From contig CAMVNV010000025.1 in assembly GCA_947168935.1 (NCBI GenBank), forward strand, positions 1-34,401: DNA of 34,401 nt. The letters run 5' to 3'. Made by a program: the position numbers and the translations under genes. Shown in pieces: positions 1 through 8,242 of this stretch; position 1 is the stretch's first letter, and every line of letters begins with the position of its first letter. This DNA is from an uncultured Butyrivibrio sp. (GTDB lineage: Bacteria; Bacillota; Clostridia; Lachnospirales; Lachnospiraceae). Below the pieces are notes generated by a model. That model was not told where the DNA came from. It was given only the letters and a program-made list of their open reading frames with translations, and ran no database searches.

Positions 1-64
1 AAACCTTTAATTTTTCTCTAAATCCTATTGACTACTAATAGTTTGTCACCTCTTTTTAATTAAA

Positions 65-105
65 TGTCCGGGACTTTATAAGCATCAGTTTATAATCCCC
101 GGACA
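65..105 (-). terminator. Probable terminator of the sulfhydrylase gene
   Basis: An 8-bp GC-rich stem (TGTCCGGG at 65-72 with CCCGGACA at 98-105) extends inward through TTATAA/TTATAA pairing. On the minus strand it lies 17 bases past the stop codon of the sulfhydrylase gene and is followed by TTTAATT, a short and interrupted T-tract. Position and stem support a terminator; the weak T-tract lowers confidence. Confidence 0.6.
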
Positions 106-121
106 CCCCTATATGTTCATG

Positions 122-1444
122 TCATGCTGCAGAGCTGTCTGCATCCAATAGTCCTGCTGCCTTGAAGGCCTGGTCAAGATCTGCAATAAGATCGTTAACA
201 TCCTCAAGACCTACAGAGATCCTTATAAGATTTGCAGGGATATCTGCAAGCTCTTTTTCTTCATCAGTAAGCTCGCTATGTGTTGTATCAGGTGAATTTA
301 CAATAAGTGAACGCACATCACCAAGATTTACAAGGTAGTGGAAAAGCTCGAGGTTATTGAGGAAGAGCGCTTCCTGCTCCTTGGTTCCCTTGATACCGAA
401 GGAAAGAAGTCCGCCGCCACCTCTTGTAAGATGCTTGTCAGCAAGATCCTTGAATTTATAAGAGCTGAGCTTAGGATAGCGAACCCATTCAACTGCAGGT
501 GAGCTTTCAAGATACTCTGCGATCTTTAAAGCATTTGAGCTCTGCTTAGCTACTCTTTCTGACAGTGTCTCAAGTCCCAGGATTCCAAGATATGCATCAT
601 TAGGTGAAAGAGCTGCACCAAACAGATTAAGGTATACAAGGATAGCTCTGAAGATGAAGAAGTTATCAGGGAAGATATCCTTCGGAGACTTGCCCTTAAG
701 CATTACGATCGGCTCATAGAACTGAGGATATTTATCTTCTGTATAGTAGTCGAGCTTGCCGTTATCAAGGATAAGACCTGCGATGATGTTACCGTGTCCT
801 GTAAGACCCTTTGTTGCGGAGTAGACTACAATATCTGCGCCATGTTCAAGTGGTCTGTAGATATAAGGTGTAGCTACTGTGTTATCAACAACAACAGGTA
901 CTCCGTGCTTGTGTGCAACCTTTGAGATAGCATCAATATCAAGAAGATATGCATTTGGATTTGAAAGAGATTCTACAAAGATGCCCTTGACGTCATCTAT
1001 TTCGCTAAGCTCTTTATCAAGTTCTTCAGGATCAAGAACGCTTCTTGAAAGCTTTATCTTAATTCCAACTTCCGGGAAGAGTCTGTCGAAACTGTCGATC
1101 GTGCCTCCATAAATGAATGGAGAAGCAAGGATTGTACCGCCCTTAGCAGCAAGATTTAAAAGTGTGAATGTTATGGCAGCCATACCTGATCCAACAGCTA
1201 CAGCATTTTTAGCTCCTTCCAAAGCTTTAACTCTTTCAGAAAAATAAGTTACAGTTGGATTACCAACTCTTGTATAAAGATATCCTGCTTCCTTATAAGT
1301 AAACAGGTTCTCTGCATGCTCTGTATCTCTGAAATCAAAAGCTGCTGTGTGATAGATTGGAGGTGAAACTGAAAGCTTGTTATCTGCTGAATCATATCCT
1401 GCCTGAATCTTTAAAGTATCAAATCCATATTCTCTGTCTGCCAT
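122..1444 (-). CDS. metY: O-acetylhomoserine aminocarboxypropyltransferase (O-acetylhomoserine sulfhydrylase)
   Basis: Cytoplasmic PLP enzyme of the Cys/Met-metabolism family that makes homocysteine (or methionine) from O-acetylhomoserine and sulfide (or methanethiol). The 440 residues match the usual family length (about 420-440). Visible landmarks are YTRVGNPT at 57-64, the cofactor-binding VVDNT with Asp187, and SATKGLTGHGN with Lys212 as the expected Schiff-base lysine. The N-terminal FDTLKIQAG and IYHTAAFDF segments are typical of the MetY branch rather than cystathionine synthases. The start is supported by GGAAAGGAAG about 7 bases upstream of the ATG. It is transcribed alone, divergent from the chemotaxis receptor. 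I found no SAM riboswitch in the 5' region. Family assignment is secure; the MetY rather than MetZ/MetB label rests on sequence resemblance. Confidence 0.93.
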   Translation of the reverse strand: MADREYGFDTLKIQAGYDSADNKLSVSPPIYHTAAFDFRDTEHAENLFTYKEAGYLYTRVGNPTVTYFSERVKALEGAKNAVAVGSGMAAITFTLLNLAAKGGTILASPFIYGGTIDSFDRLFPEVGIKIKLSRSVLDPEELDKELSEIDDVKGIFVESLSNPNAYLLDIDAISKVAHKHGVPVVVDNTVATPYIYRPLEHGADIVVYSATKGLTGHGNIIAGLILDNGKLDYYTEDKYPQFYEPIVMLKGKSPKDIFPDNFFIFRAILVYLNLFGAALSPNDAYLGILGLETLSERVAKQSSNALKIAEYLESSPAVEWVRYPKLSSYKFKDLADKHLTRGGGGLLSFGIKGTKEQEALFLNNLELFHYLVNLGDVRSLIVNSPDTTHSELTDEEKELADIPANLIRISVGLEDVNDLIADLDQAFKAAGLLDADSSAA

Positions 1445-1823
1445 ATTATTTCTTCCTTTCCAAATTGTTTTTTAGTTAATGTAAACGTAAGATTTAGTCT
1501 CGCGACGACCCGCTTGTAAATTTGTTAGAACTAATATGCCATCTTAATAAAAGAGCGTCCATAACTGATTAGTGATAGCTGTTATAAACATATTTAAGTG
1601 GTATAGATCAAGTTTTGAGCGGTTATAAATTTACTTTTATGCAAAGCTCATAAACTTTAAAAAGCAGTAAATGCGCGTTTCTGTAATTTACATTTAAGAA
1701 GTCATACTCTAATCTGATTTCATTGATTAAAAACCTTAATAATTGCGTCTAAATTGTCGATATAGTAAAGGGTATGTTTGCAATTTATTTTTTTATCTCA
1801 ATATATCTACGGAGGCACAAACT
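1445..1823. other. Divergent intergenic region between metY and the chemotaxis receptor
   Basis: This is a 379-base AT-rich gap that must hold both divergent promoters. I see a sigma-D-like promoter for the receptor (listed separately) but no convincing -35/-10 pair for metY. There is no SAM-riboswitch core, no T-box core and no supported small ORF. Reading could be extended upstream of the receptor's ATG to a TTG at 1743, but that TTG has no ribosome site. Confidence 0.6.
1737..1763 (+). promoter_or_regulatory. Sigma-D (sigma-28) type motility promoter for the chemotaxis receptor
   Basis: TAAT at 1737-1740, then exactly 15 bases, then GTCGATAT at 1756-1763. This matches the Bacillus-type sigma-D consensus (TAAA, about 15 bases, GCCGATAT) at 3 of 4 and 7 of 8 positions. 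It lies 60 bases upstream of the receptor ATG. Chemoreceptor genes in Firmicutes are commonly in the sigma-D motility regulon, which makes the match more credible. It also argues that the ORF does not begin at the upstream TTG (1743), which lies inside this promoter. Confidence 0.6.
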
Positions 1824-3842
1824 ATGGCAAAAGAAGCTAAGAAAGGTAACGGAAATGGTATTGGCTTTTTAGATAGCATTAAGACCAAGCTTATACTCAT
1901 CATGATCTTAATTGCTGCTGTTCCTTTGGCTGTTGCTGTTATTGTCAGCTACAATACATCAACATCCAAAGCTCTCGCCGATGCAGCGGACAGTGCAGAA
2001 TGGGAAGTATGGTACTTCGAAGGAAGGTTCGAAAACATATGTACCAGCAATATGAATATGATACAAAGTATAGCCAGCAATCCCGTTGTTGTTCAATATA
2101 TCACGGGTGACACTAGCGTATCTTATGAAGAAGTTCAGGATATCATTAGAGAATGTGATAAAGTTCTTGATGATGGTGATCAGACTTCAATAGCAGGCCC
2201 TGATGGATTCCAGATTGTCAGAACGTCAGGAGATTTTATAGATGTCTCCGATAGAGCATATTTCCAGGAAGCAATGAAGGGAAACTCTTATATTTCTGAT
2301 TTGACTGTAAGTAAAACCAGCGGAAAGAGAATGATCTCTTTTTCAACACCTGTATATGATGATAACAACAATATCATTGCCGTAGTTCACAGAAACTACA
2401 ACATCAACAACTTCCACGAAATTCTGGCATCTGATACAGATTCTGCTTTTATGATAGATAGAAGCGGTAAATTATGTGCCCATGCAGCTTATGAGATAGG
2501 TGAAGGTGCTCACGACGAAGTTGATATGTCAAACCTTGATGTATTTAACAATGACGAATCAGAAGGCTTCTACCTCGAGCCAAACTACGACAATAACTAT
2601 ATAGCTTTTGCAAGAGATTCGAATACCGGATTTATAGTATGTACCTCCAAAACAGAAGAAAACGTACTCGGTGCAGCAAGACAATCTGCAGTTATTGTTC
2701 TTTGCGTTGGAATTGCACTTCTTATAACTGCTATAATCATTTCCCTGATCATGGCCAAGAGCTTTACAGAACCAATCGAAGCAGTTGCCAAGTCTCTTGA
2801 ATCGCTTTCTGATGGAAGATTTAATAAAGTTGAAAAGCACGACAAGAGGAAAGATGAATTTGGACTCATATCCAAAGCTACAAATTCACTTATAGAAACT
2901 CTTGATACTATCGTTACAAACATCAAAAAATCAGCAACTGATGTAGGATCATCCTCTGATGAACTATCGGACATGGCTGACCAGATATCAAAGACTGCTG
3001 AAGATGTATCTACTGCAGTTCAGGAAATCGCATCAGGCGCAAACCAGCAGGCAGATGAGATTCAGAGTGCTACAGAAAATGTTGGCAAGATCGGAGATGC
3101 AGTAGGAAGTGTTCAAAATTCTTCAAACGACCTTACAAATCTTGCAAACAAGATGAAAGAAGCTTCCGAGGTTTCAAGTAAGTCTCTTGAATCTCTTCAG
3201 ACCTCATCTTCCGAGATGACAGCTAAGATCGATGATATTTCAAATACTATTCAGGCAACCAAGGATGCTGTTAATAATATAAGCGAAAAGGTAGAAGGTA
3301 TCACTTCAATCGCAACCCAGACTAACCTTCTGTCTCTTAACGCTTCCATTGAAGCTGCAAGAGCAGGCGAAGCTGGTAAAGGCTTTGCAGTAGTTGCAGA
3401 AGAGATTGGAAAGCTTGCTGAAGATTCCAAGCAGATGGCTGATGATATCAGAAAAGAAATGGAAACACTCCTTGCACAAAGTGAAGCAGCCGTTAATGCA
3501 GCAGCTGAAGTTAAGAACGGAAATACCGACCAGCAGATAGCTCTTGGTGAAACTCTTGATGCTGTTAATGGAATGCTTGAAGATATCAGCTCCACAGTAG
3601 ACGGTGTTCATCTTATCTCCGAAGGAGCAGATACATGTGAATCCTCCAAAGATTCTGTTGTTGATACAATGAGCGCCCTTTCAGCTATTTCTGAAGAAAA
3701 TGCAGCATCTTCACAGGAAACAGGTGCTTCCATGCAGGAGCTCTCCGAAACAGTTACTACCCTTGCAGGATCAGCTAATGATCTTAAGAGCATAGCTCAA
3801 AAGCTCAACGAAGAGATGAAATTCTTCAAATCAGCTACATAA
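1824..3842 (+). CDS. Methyl-accepting chemotaxis protein with periplasmic-type Cache sensor
   Basis: Transmembrane chemoreceptor of 672 residues. It has a short basic cytoplasmic N-terminus, TM1 around 23-43, and an extracellular region of about 245 residues with dCache signatures ([14 protein letters not shown] and the [18 protein letters not shown] strand). TM2 follows around 289-311, then a HAMP domain beginning near [12 protein letters not shown], and a long coiled-coil signalling domain. The conserved tip that contacts CheA/CheW is present ([29 protein letters not shown], around residues 497-525). The start at 1824 is fixed by GGAGG at 1811-1815. The ligand cannot be read from the sequence; Cache domains usually bind small metabolites such as amino or organic acids. 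The gene stands alone with a sigma-D-like promoter and a strong terminator. Confidence 0.95.
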   Translation: MAKEAKKGNGNGIGFLDSIKTKLILIMILIAAVPLAVAVIVSYNTSTSKALADAADSAEWEVWYFEGRFENICTSNMNMIQSIASNPVVVQYITGDTSVSYEEVQDIIRECDKVLDDGDQTSIAGPDGFQIVRTSGDFIDVSDRAYFQEAMKGNSYISDLTVSKTSGKRMISFSTPVYDDNNNIIAVVHRNYNINNFHEILASDTDSAFMIDRSGKLCAHAAYEIGEGAHDEVDMSNLDVFNNDESEGFYLEPNYDNNYIAFARDSNTGFIVCTSKTEENVLGAARQSAVIVLCVGIALLITAIIISLIMAKSFTEPIEAVAKSLESLSDGRFNKVEKHDKRKDEFGLISKATNSLIETLDTIVTNIKKSATDVGSSSDELSDMADQISKTAEDVSTAVQEIASGANQQADEIQSATENVGKIGDAVGSVQNSSNDLTNLANKMKEASEVSSKSLESLQTSSSEMTAKIDDISNTIQATKDAVNNISEKVEGITSIATQTNLLSLNASIEAARAGEAGKGFAVVAEEIGKLAEDSKQMADDIRKEMETLLAQSEAAVNAAAEVKNGNTDQQIALGETLDAVNGMLEDISSTVDGVHLISEGADTCESSKDSVVDTMSALSAISEENAASSQETGASMQELSETVTTLAGSANDLKSIAQKLNEEMKFFKSAT

Positions 3843-3874
3843 CAAACAGACGATGATATACTAATAGTAAACTT

Positions 3875-3927
3875 AAAAACCTGTCGGTTTCAGCGATAAT
3901 TGTTTTTATCGCCTCCGGCAGGTTTTT
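3875..3927. terminator. Bidirectional intrinsic terminator between the receptor and GH43 genes
   Basis: Long hairpin: AAAAACCTGTCGG (3875-3887) pairs with CCGGCAGGTTTTT with one G-U pair, with an inner CGATAA/TTATCG stem. It is flanked by T-rich sequence on the plus strand and, by symmetry, T-rich sequence on the minus strand. It sits between two convergent genes and can end both transcripts. Confidence 0.9.
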
Positions 3928-3994
3928 AATTTATAAAGAATATTAATGAGGGTAAACTATAATATTTTTTCTGAACAAATTGTTCAGGAATATA

Positions 3995-5566
3995 TCATTC
4001 AAAGATCCAGGAATCAAGAGTCACATCTCCTGCAGCTGTGAAGAAAAGATCTTCTACACCTTCAAGGCCTTCAACTTGTGCTGAAGTTTCCTGGAAATCG
4101 CTTGAAGCAGGAACATATACATATCCTACGAGCTCTCCATCAGCACTTCCTGTTGTCACACGGATCCATGCTCCTTCTGAAGACTTAGCAGATATCTTGA
4201 TAGTACCTGCGCCCTGACCAAAGTCTACTCCGGATACTCCCATCCAGTCGCCTGCAGATAACTTAACCTTGGTATCTCCGCTTCCTTCAAAAGATGCTCC
4301 TCCCTGCCAAGCCATAGAGCCTGCAAGATTTAATGTAAATGGATCAACGTAGGAAAGCTGTTCAACGCCTGCAACATCTCCCTTTGCATCACCAAAAAGT
4401 CCATCCTCCATAGGAAGCTCATTAACATGAGTTGTTCTGTAGCCAAGCATTTCACCATACATCTTCTGGTTCAGATACTCTGCATGATAGAAGATATACT
4501 GCTTATCATGGAATGTGATGATAGTATGATGATTATTACCTGTTGTACCAAAGAAGTCCCCTGGATTATTGAAACATGTACCCTGGAAAGTGAATGGTCC
4601 AAGAGGTGAATCTGATGTCATATAAGCAATCTTTGCATTACCAAGAGGTCCATTTGACCAGTTTGTACAATAGGAATAATAATAGGTATCACCTATTTTA
4701 TTGATTCCTGAATCTTCAAATCCCCACGGAACATCAAGTGTTATTACTTCGCCGTCAAGGTGGATCATGTCATCAGCAAGTTTTACTGCACGGAAGCTCT
4801 GAGGATCTTCTGCGCCGCCTTCAGGAACGCCACCTCCAAAGTAAAGATAGCCTGTTCCGTCATCATCAACGAGAACAGCAGGATCAAAGAGCCAGATAAC
4901 GTTCTCAGCTCCTGGTGTCTCACGTGATACAAGGGCTTCTCCAAGTGGATCTTCCCAAGGTCCTGTTGGTGAATCTGATGTAAGAACGCCAATTCCGTTA
5001 CCACTGTTTGCAAAATAGAGGAAGAACTTCTCCTTGCCATCTACCTCTTTGTGACAAGCACAAGGTGCCCATGAATTGCCTGCCCATTTAGCTGCGCCAC
5101 TATTTCCTGCTGCCATGATAGCACCGTGATCTTCCCAGTTAACAAGGTCAGCTGAAGACATTACATTAATAGTTCTGATCTTGGCATAATCATTATTGGC
5201 AGGCTTATTGTCCATAGCCATTCCATCGTTGGTTGCATACACATATACCCTGTCGTTATAGACCATAACGCCGGGATCTGCGCTGTACCTTTGTGTCATA
5301 CAAGGATTGTGATCTGAAATATCCTTGTAGCCTTTTGATAGTTCCAGGCCTTCAAAAAGTTCTTCAGCCTGTGAAACGTCAATACTTGTCATATCGCTAT
5401 TATCCTCTTCATTATTATTTTCTGCGACCTGACCACCATCTTCTGATGTCCCGATCGCGCTGCTGTCCCCCTGTGATGACTGCGTTGGCGCTGCCTTCTG
5501 GCCTGATGCGCATGCTGTAAGAAGACCGGCAAGAAGGAGTCCTGATATCCTATATAGTTTTTTCAT
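3995..5566 (-). CDS. GH43 lipoprotein (arabinofuranosidase/xylosidase-like) with C-terminal CBM6-like module
   Basis: Predicted cell-surface glycoside hydrolase of 523 residues acting on arabinoxylan-type hemicellulose. Residues 1-18 are a lipoprotein signal (basic start, hydrophobic core, LTAC lipobox, Cys19), followed by an acidic, low-complexity linker to about residue 75. The five-bladed GH43 fold starts with NPCMTQRYSADPGVMVY. The likely catalytic triad is Asp97 (base), Asp228 in FDPAV (pKa modulator) and Glu284 in GFEDSGINKI (acid). Residues from about 406 to the end form a beta-rich region with the look of a CBM6-type carbohydrate-binding module. This arrangement resembles XynD-type arabinoxylan arabinofuranohydrolases, but substrate is inferred. 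The start is chosen by the signal peptide and GGAGGAGG upstream. An in-frame extension of 34 codons to 5668 runs through a terminator hairpin and is not coding. Confidence 0.88.
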   Translation of the reverse strand: MKKLYRISGLLLAGLLTACASGQKAAPTQSSQGDSSAIGTSEDGGQVAENNNEEDNSDMTSIDVSQAEELFEGLELSKGYKDISDHNPCMTQRYSADPGVMVYNDRVYVYATNDGMAMDNKPANNDYAKIRTINVMSSADLVNWEDHGAIMAAGNSGAAKWAGNSWAPCACHKEVDGKEKFFLYFANSGNGIGVLTSDSPTGPWEDPLGEALVSRETPGAENVIWLFDPAVLVDDDGTGYLYFGGGVPEGGAEDPQSFRAVKLADDMIHLDGEVITLDVPWGFEDSGINKIGDTYYYSYCTNWSNGPLGNAKIAYMTSDSPLGPFTFQGTCFNNPGDFFGTTGNNHHTIITFHDKQYIFYHAEYLNQKMYGEMLGYRTTHVNELPMEDGLFGDAKGDVAGVEQLSYVDPFTLNLAGSMAWQGGASFEGSGDTKVKLSAGDWMGVSGVDFGQGAGTIKISAKSSEGAWIRVTTGSADGELVGYVYVPASSDFQETSAQVEGLEGVEDLFFTAAGDVTLDSWIFE

Positions 5567-5608
5567 TCCCCTAAATTCCTCCTCCAAGTGAATTCGTATT
5601 CTTATGAT

Positions 5609-5644
5609 AAAAAAAAGCAAGGAATGATTCTTCTCATTCCTTGC
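5609..5644 (-). terminator. Strong intrinsic terminator in the leader of the GH43 gene (candidate attenuator)
   Basis: GCAAGGAATGA (5617-5627) and TCATTCCTTGC (5634-5644) form a perfect 11-bp stem with a 6-base loop. On the minus strand this is followed immediately by eight T residues (5609-5616). It lies 43 bases upstream of the GH43 start codon and downstream of that gene's likely promoter. There is no upstream minus-strand gene for it to terminate, since the next gene diverges. It therefore probably controls read-through into GH43. Confidence 0.8.
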
Positions 5645-5682
5645 CGTTTTAATGTCATAAAAAGTCACTGTTTTTAATTTAT

Positions 5683-5712
5683 AGTATAAACCTTAATTAA
5701 AATTATTAACAA
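5683..5712 (-). promoter_or_regulatory. Candidate sigma-A promoter for the GH43 gene
   Basis: On the minus strand TTGTTA (5712-5707), an 18-base spacer and TATACT (5688-5683). The predicted start near 5676 would give a leader of about 110 bases containing the terminator at 5609-5644. A 7-bp inverted repeat (AATGCAG 5720-5726, CTGCATT 5734-5740) lies just upstream and could be an operator. Confidence 0.45.
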
Positions 5713-5766
5713 ATATTAAAATGCAGTCCCACTCTGCATTAAGCGTTTCATTCATCCCTCCGGCCA

Positions 5767-5795
5767 TTGCAAAGACCCTGGCACAAAGGTATCAT
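5767..5795 (+). promoter_or_regulatory. Candidate sigma-A promoter for the two-gene membrane operon
   Basis: TTGCAA (5767-5772), a 17-base spacer and TATCAT (5790-5795). The predicted transcription start is near 5802, directly before the ribosome site GGGAGG (5803-5808). The TTG at 5767 is part of this promoter rather than a start codon. Confidence 0.45.
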
Positions 5796-5817
5796 AGAAT
5801 ATGGGAGGAAGCATAAA

Positions 5818-6678
5818 ATGACTTTCGAAGCTTATACCAATCCGGATTTTACCCTGGACAAAAAACTTATCTTCTTTTTAGTATCTTTTCTTGGAATATC
5901 CATATGTACGTTCCTTATTATCCTTATAGAAAAACTCCTATTCGGAGTTGAAGTCTCCAAAGACGCAGACCCTGGTGACAGGAAAAAGCTTTTTCACAGA
6001 ATACAAAGACTGTATGAGATGATCATCTCCGGAACCTCGGTAATGTCATTCTCAGTTGCATATGTAGTCATAAATCACATAAACACTCTTTATAATGCAG
6101 GTCAAGGACACACAGAAGGCATGACAAACTTTATAAACCTCTGGACTGAGGGCAAGGATTTCATACTACTTCTTCTGATATTACTATCCTGCATCCTCAA
6201 CACCGTCCTTGACAGCTTTCTGATACCTCTTAAAGAGCTTGATAAAAGCGAAAAAGCAACCATGCGAATGCTGGGAATGTTCTATGTTATCATCATTCTC
6301 ATGTACCTGAACATGATAGGCGATAAGAGCCAGTACGGACCAGTTATGATGTACTATTTTGGCCTCATGGTAGGACGATTCGTATACTTTGATGCATCAG
6401 TAGCAGACTTTTTTGCAAATATAAAGAATGTATTTCTTAACCTTCCATATCTGCTTATGTGCCTGATCCTTACCATACTTCTTTGCACCCTGGGATTTGG
6501 AGCAGGATACTTTATTGAAAGAAACTACTACATAGTCGGAATATACTATGCACACCTTTTCATGCTGATATGTGTTTTCATACTCAACATCGGACTGATT
6601 ATCTATAAGGCAGTCAATTATCCTAAAAAAAGAAGATTAAGACCGGAGGAGATTCATGGATACAACAATTGGCAATAG
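5818..6678 (+). CDS. Unrecognised multi-pass membrane protein
   Basis: I do not recognise this family. The 286-residue product has about six to seven hydrophobic membrane segments: around residues 16-40 (IFFLVSFLGISICTFLIILI), 65-85, 115-140, 150-170, 205-230 and 240-265. There is a basic C-terminal tail (YPKKRRLRPEE). A charged cytoplasmic-type loop (DPGDRKKLFHRIQRLYEM) follows the first segment. No catalytic motif is evident. The start at 5818 follows GGGAGGA by 8 bases; an in-frame TTG 17 codons earlier has no ribosome site. The 3' end overlaps the PAP2 phosphatase gene by 23 bases, so the two are almost certainly co-transcribed and translationally coupled. That makes a joint role in lipid or envelope metabolism reasonable but unproven. 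Confidence 0.75.
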   Translation: MTFEAYTNPDFTLDKKLIFFLVSFLGISICTFLIILIEKLLFGVEVSKDADPGDRKKLFHRIQRLYEMIISGTSVMSFSVAYVVINHINTLYNAGQGHTEGMTNFINLWTEGKDFILLLLILLSCILNTVLDSFLIPLKELDKSEKATMRMLGMFYVIIILMYLNMIGDKSQYGPVMMYYFGLMVGRFVYFDASVADFFANIKNVFLNLPYLLMCLILTILLCTLGFGAGYFIERNYYIVGIYYAHLFMLICVFILNIGLIIYKAVNYPKKRRLRPEEIHGYNNWQ

Positions 6679-7594
6679 CTTTTATCTTGATATTGAAGTC
6701 AGGTTCATGGAGTTTTTACAAAATTCGCTTCCAGAAACTGCCATCAATATAATATCCTTCTTATCTGCATTTGGAGAAGAACTGCTTCTTATACTGATTC
6801 TAGGATTTATATTCTGGTGCTATGATAAAAAAACCGGAATCTATGTTGGCACCAATGTTGTTCTTGGAATAGTACTTAATCCTATGATCAAAAACATCTT
6901 CTGGAGAAGGCGCCCATACTTTGACCATGAAACCATCAAGTGCCTTAGACCTGTAGATTCAGGAGCTGATATTTATGATATTAACGCCCAGGGATTTTCC
7001 TTCCCAAGCGGCCATTCTACAAACTCTGTAACTACTTATGGTTCTATCGCAAGAAGCAGGAAAAATCGATTTTTAAAAGTGCTTGCTTTTGCCTTTCCTT
7101 TACTTGTTGGATTATCAAGAATGACAGTTGGCGTCCACTATCCAACTGATGTTCTATGCGGATGGCTTCTCGGACTTGCGATCATTTTTATAACGCCTTT
7201 GATCATAAACAGATTCGGCGAAGAAAAAAGATGGATATTAAACCTTTGCATCTTTTTGTTTTGCTGTCTCGGGCTTTTATACTGCCAGACCTCTGACTAC
7301 TTTTCAGGACTTGGTCTAATGGCAGGTTTCTTCATATCAATAGAATATGAAAAAAGATTTGTACACTTTGAAAATACTAAAAATCCTATTTTTTGTATAA
7401 CAAGACTTGTCTTAGGAAGCATATTGTACCTTGCACTTAACTACCTATTAAAGATTCCCTTTGACCCGGAGTTCCTTGCATCTGCAAGTTTTCTATCGGG
7501 AATAGTACGCTTTTTCAGATACGCTGTTATAGGTTTTGCTTGTATCGGACTTTATCCGCACATTTTTAAGCTGGAGAAAAAAATCTCCAAATAG
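6656..7594 (+). CDS. PAP2-superfamily membrane phosphatase
   Basis: Integral membrane acid phosphatase/phosphatidic-acid-phosphatase type 2 protein of 312 residues. All three signature motifs are present: K-x6-RP (Lys79 to Arg86-Pro87 in KNIFWRRRP), PSGH at 117-120, and SR-x5-H-x3-D (Ser154-Arg155, His161, Asp165 in SRMTVGVHYPTD). Family members hydrolyse lipid phosphates or polyprenyl pyrophosphates on the outer membrane face; the substrate here is unknown. The C-terminal 120 residues add four more hydrophobic segments, longer than the minimal PAP2 core. The start is supported by CGGAGGAG upstream, inside the preceding gene. The gene converges on the ABC ATPase gene with only 2 bases between the stops. 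Confidence 0.9.
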   Translation: MDTTIGNSFYLDIEVRFMEFLQNSLPETAINIISFLSAFGEELLLILILGFIFWCYDKKTGIYVGTNVVLGIVLNPMIKNIFWRRRPYFDHETIKCLRPVDSGADIYDINAQGFSFPSGHSTNSVTTYGSIARSRKNRFLKVLAFAFPLLVGLSRMTVGVHYPTDVLCGWLLGLAIIFITPLIINRFGEEKRWILNLCIFLFCCLGLLYCQTSDYFSGLGLMAGFFISIEYEKRFVHFENTKNPIFCITRLVLGSILYLALNYLLKIPFDPEFLASASFLSGIVRFFRYAVIGFACIGLYPHIFKLEKKISK

Positions 7595-7596
7595 TA

Positions 7597-8238
7597 TCAC
7601 GATGCCATCTTTCTTTTTGTCATAATGCCATCATCCATTTCATATACTTCATTGCACAGTATCCTTATATCTTCAGGATTATGGCTTGCTACAAGTATTG
7701 TTTTCCCTGCCTTCTTAAGATCAAGAAGGAGCGAACGTATCTCTTCTACTCCATGATTATCAAGACCATTAAAAGGCTCATCCAATATAAGACACTGTGG
7801 GTCTTCCATTATTGCCTGAGCTATGGCCAGACGCTGCTTCATTCCCATGGAATATTTAGATACAGGTTTCTTTTCTGATGGATCAAGCCCGACTTTCTTC
7901 ATTACTTCTTCAAGGTACTTTTTATCAAGCTTATTATTTATAGTATATAGATACATTAGGTTTTTGATTCCTGAAGCATTGGACAAAAAGGCTGGTCCCT
8001 CGATTATGACTCCGGTTGACTTTAAGATACTATCACTTTTCTTGATCTTGCCATCTATTTTAATCTCTCCTGAGTCAATGGACACTAACCCACATATTGC
8101 TTTAAACAGGACTGTTTTACCAGCCCCGTTTCTGCCTACGATACCTGTAATGGTTCCAGGGCGGCACTTAAGATTGATGCTCTTTAGAACTTTATGCTTT
8201 CCATATGCTTTTTCAACATTTTTAAGATCTATCTCCAT
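7597..8238 (-). CDS. ABC transporter ATPase, BcrA/LanF-like (E-loop type)
   Basis: Nucleotide-binding subunit of 213 residues for an ABC-2 type exporter. Motifs: Walker A GRNGAGKT (35-42), signature YSMGMKQ (129-135), Walker B CLILDEP (149-155), D-loop NGLD and switch His186 in ASHN. Where most ATPases carry a Q-loop glutamine, the sequence reads TGVIIEGPAF with Glu80. An E-loop of this form is the hallmark of lantibiotic-immunity LanF ATPases and is also seen in bacitracin-export relatives. It is the last gene of a minus-strand operon that starts at the AgrD-like gene. It begins 4 bases after the upstream permease stop, with GAGGAAGAG as ribosome site. The cargo is not readable; a role in exporting or resisting a peptide is inferred. 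Confidence 0.93.
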   Translation of the reverse strand: MEIDLKNVEKAYGKHKVLKSINLKCRPGTITGIVGRNGAGKTVLFKAICGLVSIDSGEIKIDGKIKKSDSILKSTGVIIEGPAFLSNASGIKNLMYLYTINNKLDKKYLEEVMKKVGLDPSEKKPVSKYSMGMKQRLAIAQAIMEDPQCLILDEPFNGLDNHGVEEIRSLLLDLKKAGKTILVASHNPEDIRILCNEVYEMDDGIMTKRKMAS

Positions 8239-8242
8239 CTAT

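Noticed and set aside
1445..1740. SAM riboswitch upstream of the sulfhydrylase gene
   Set aside because: Methionine genes in Firmicutes often carry one, but neither strand shows the conserved SAM-I core or a terminator before the metY start.
5567..5668. N-terminal extension of the GH43 protein by 34 residues
   Set aside because: The extension is translated from the terminator hairpin and would bury the lipoprotein signal; the ATG at 5566 has GGAGGAGG upstream.
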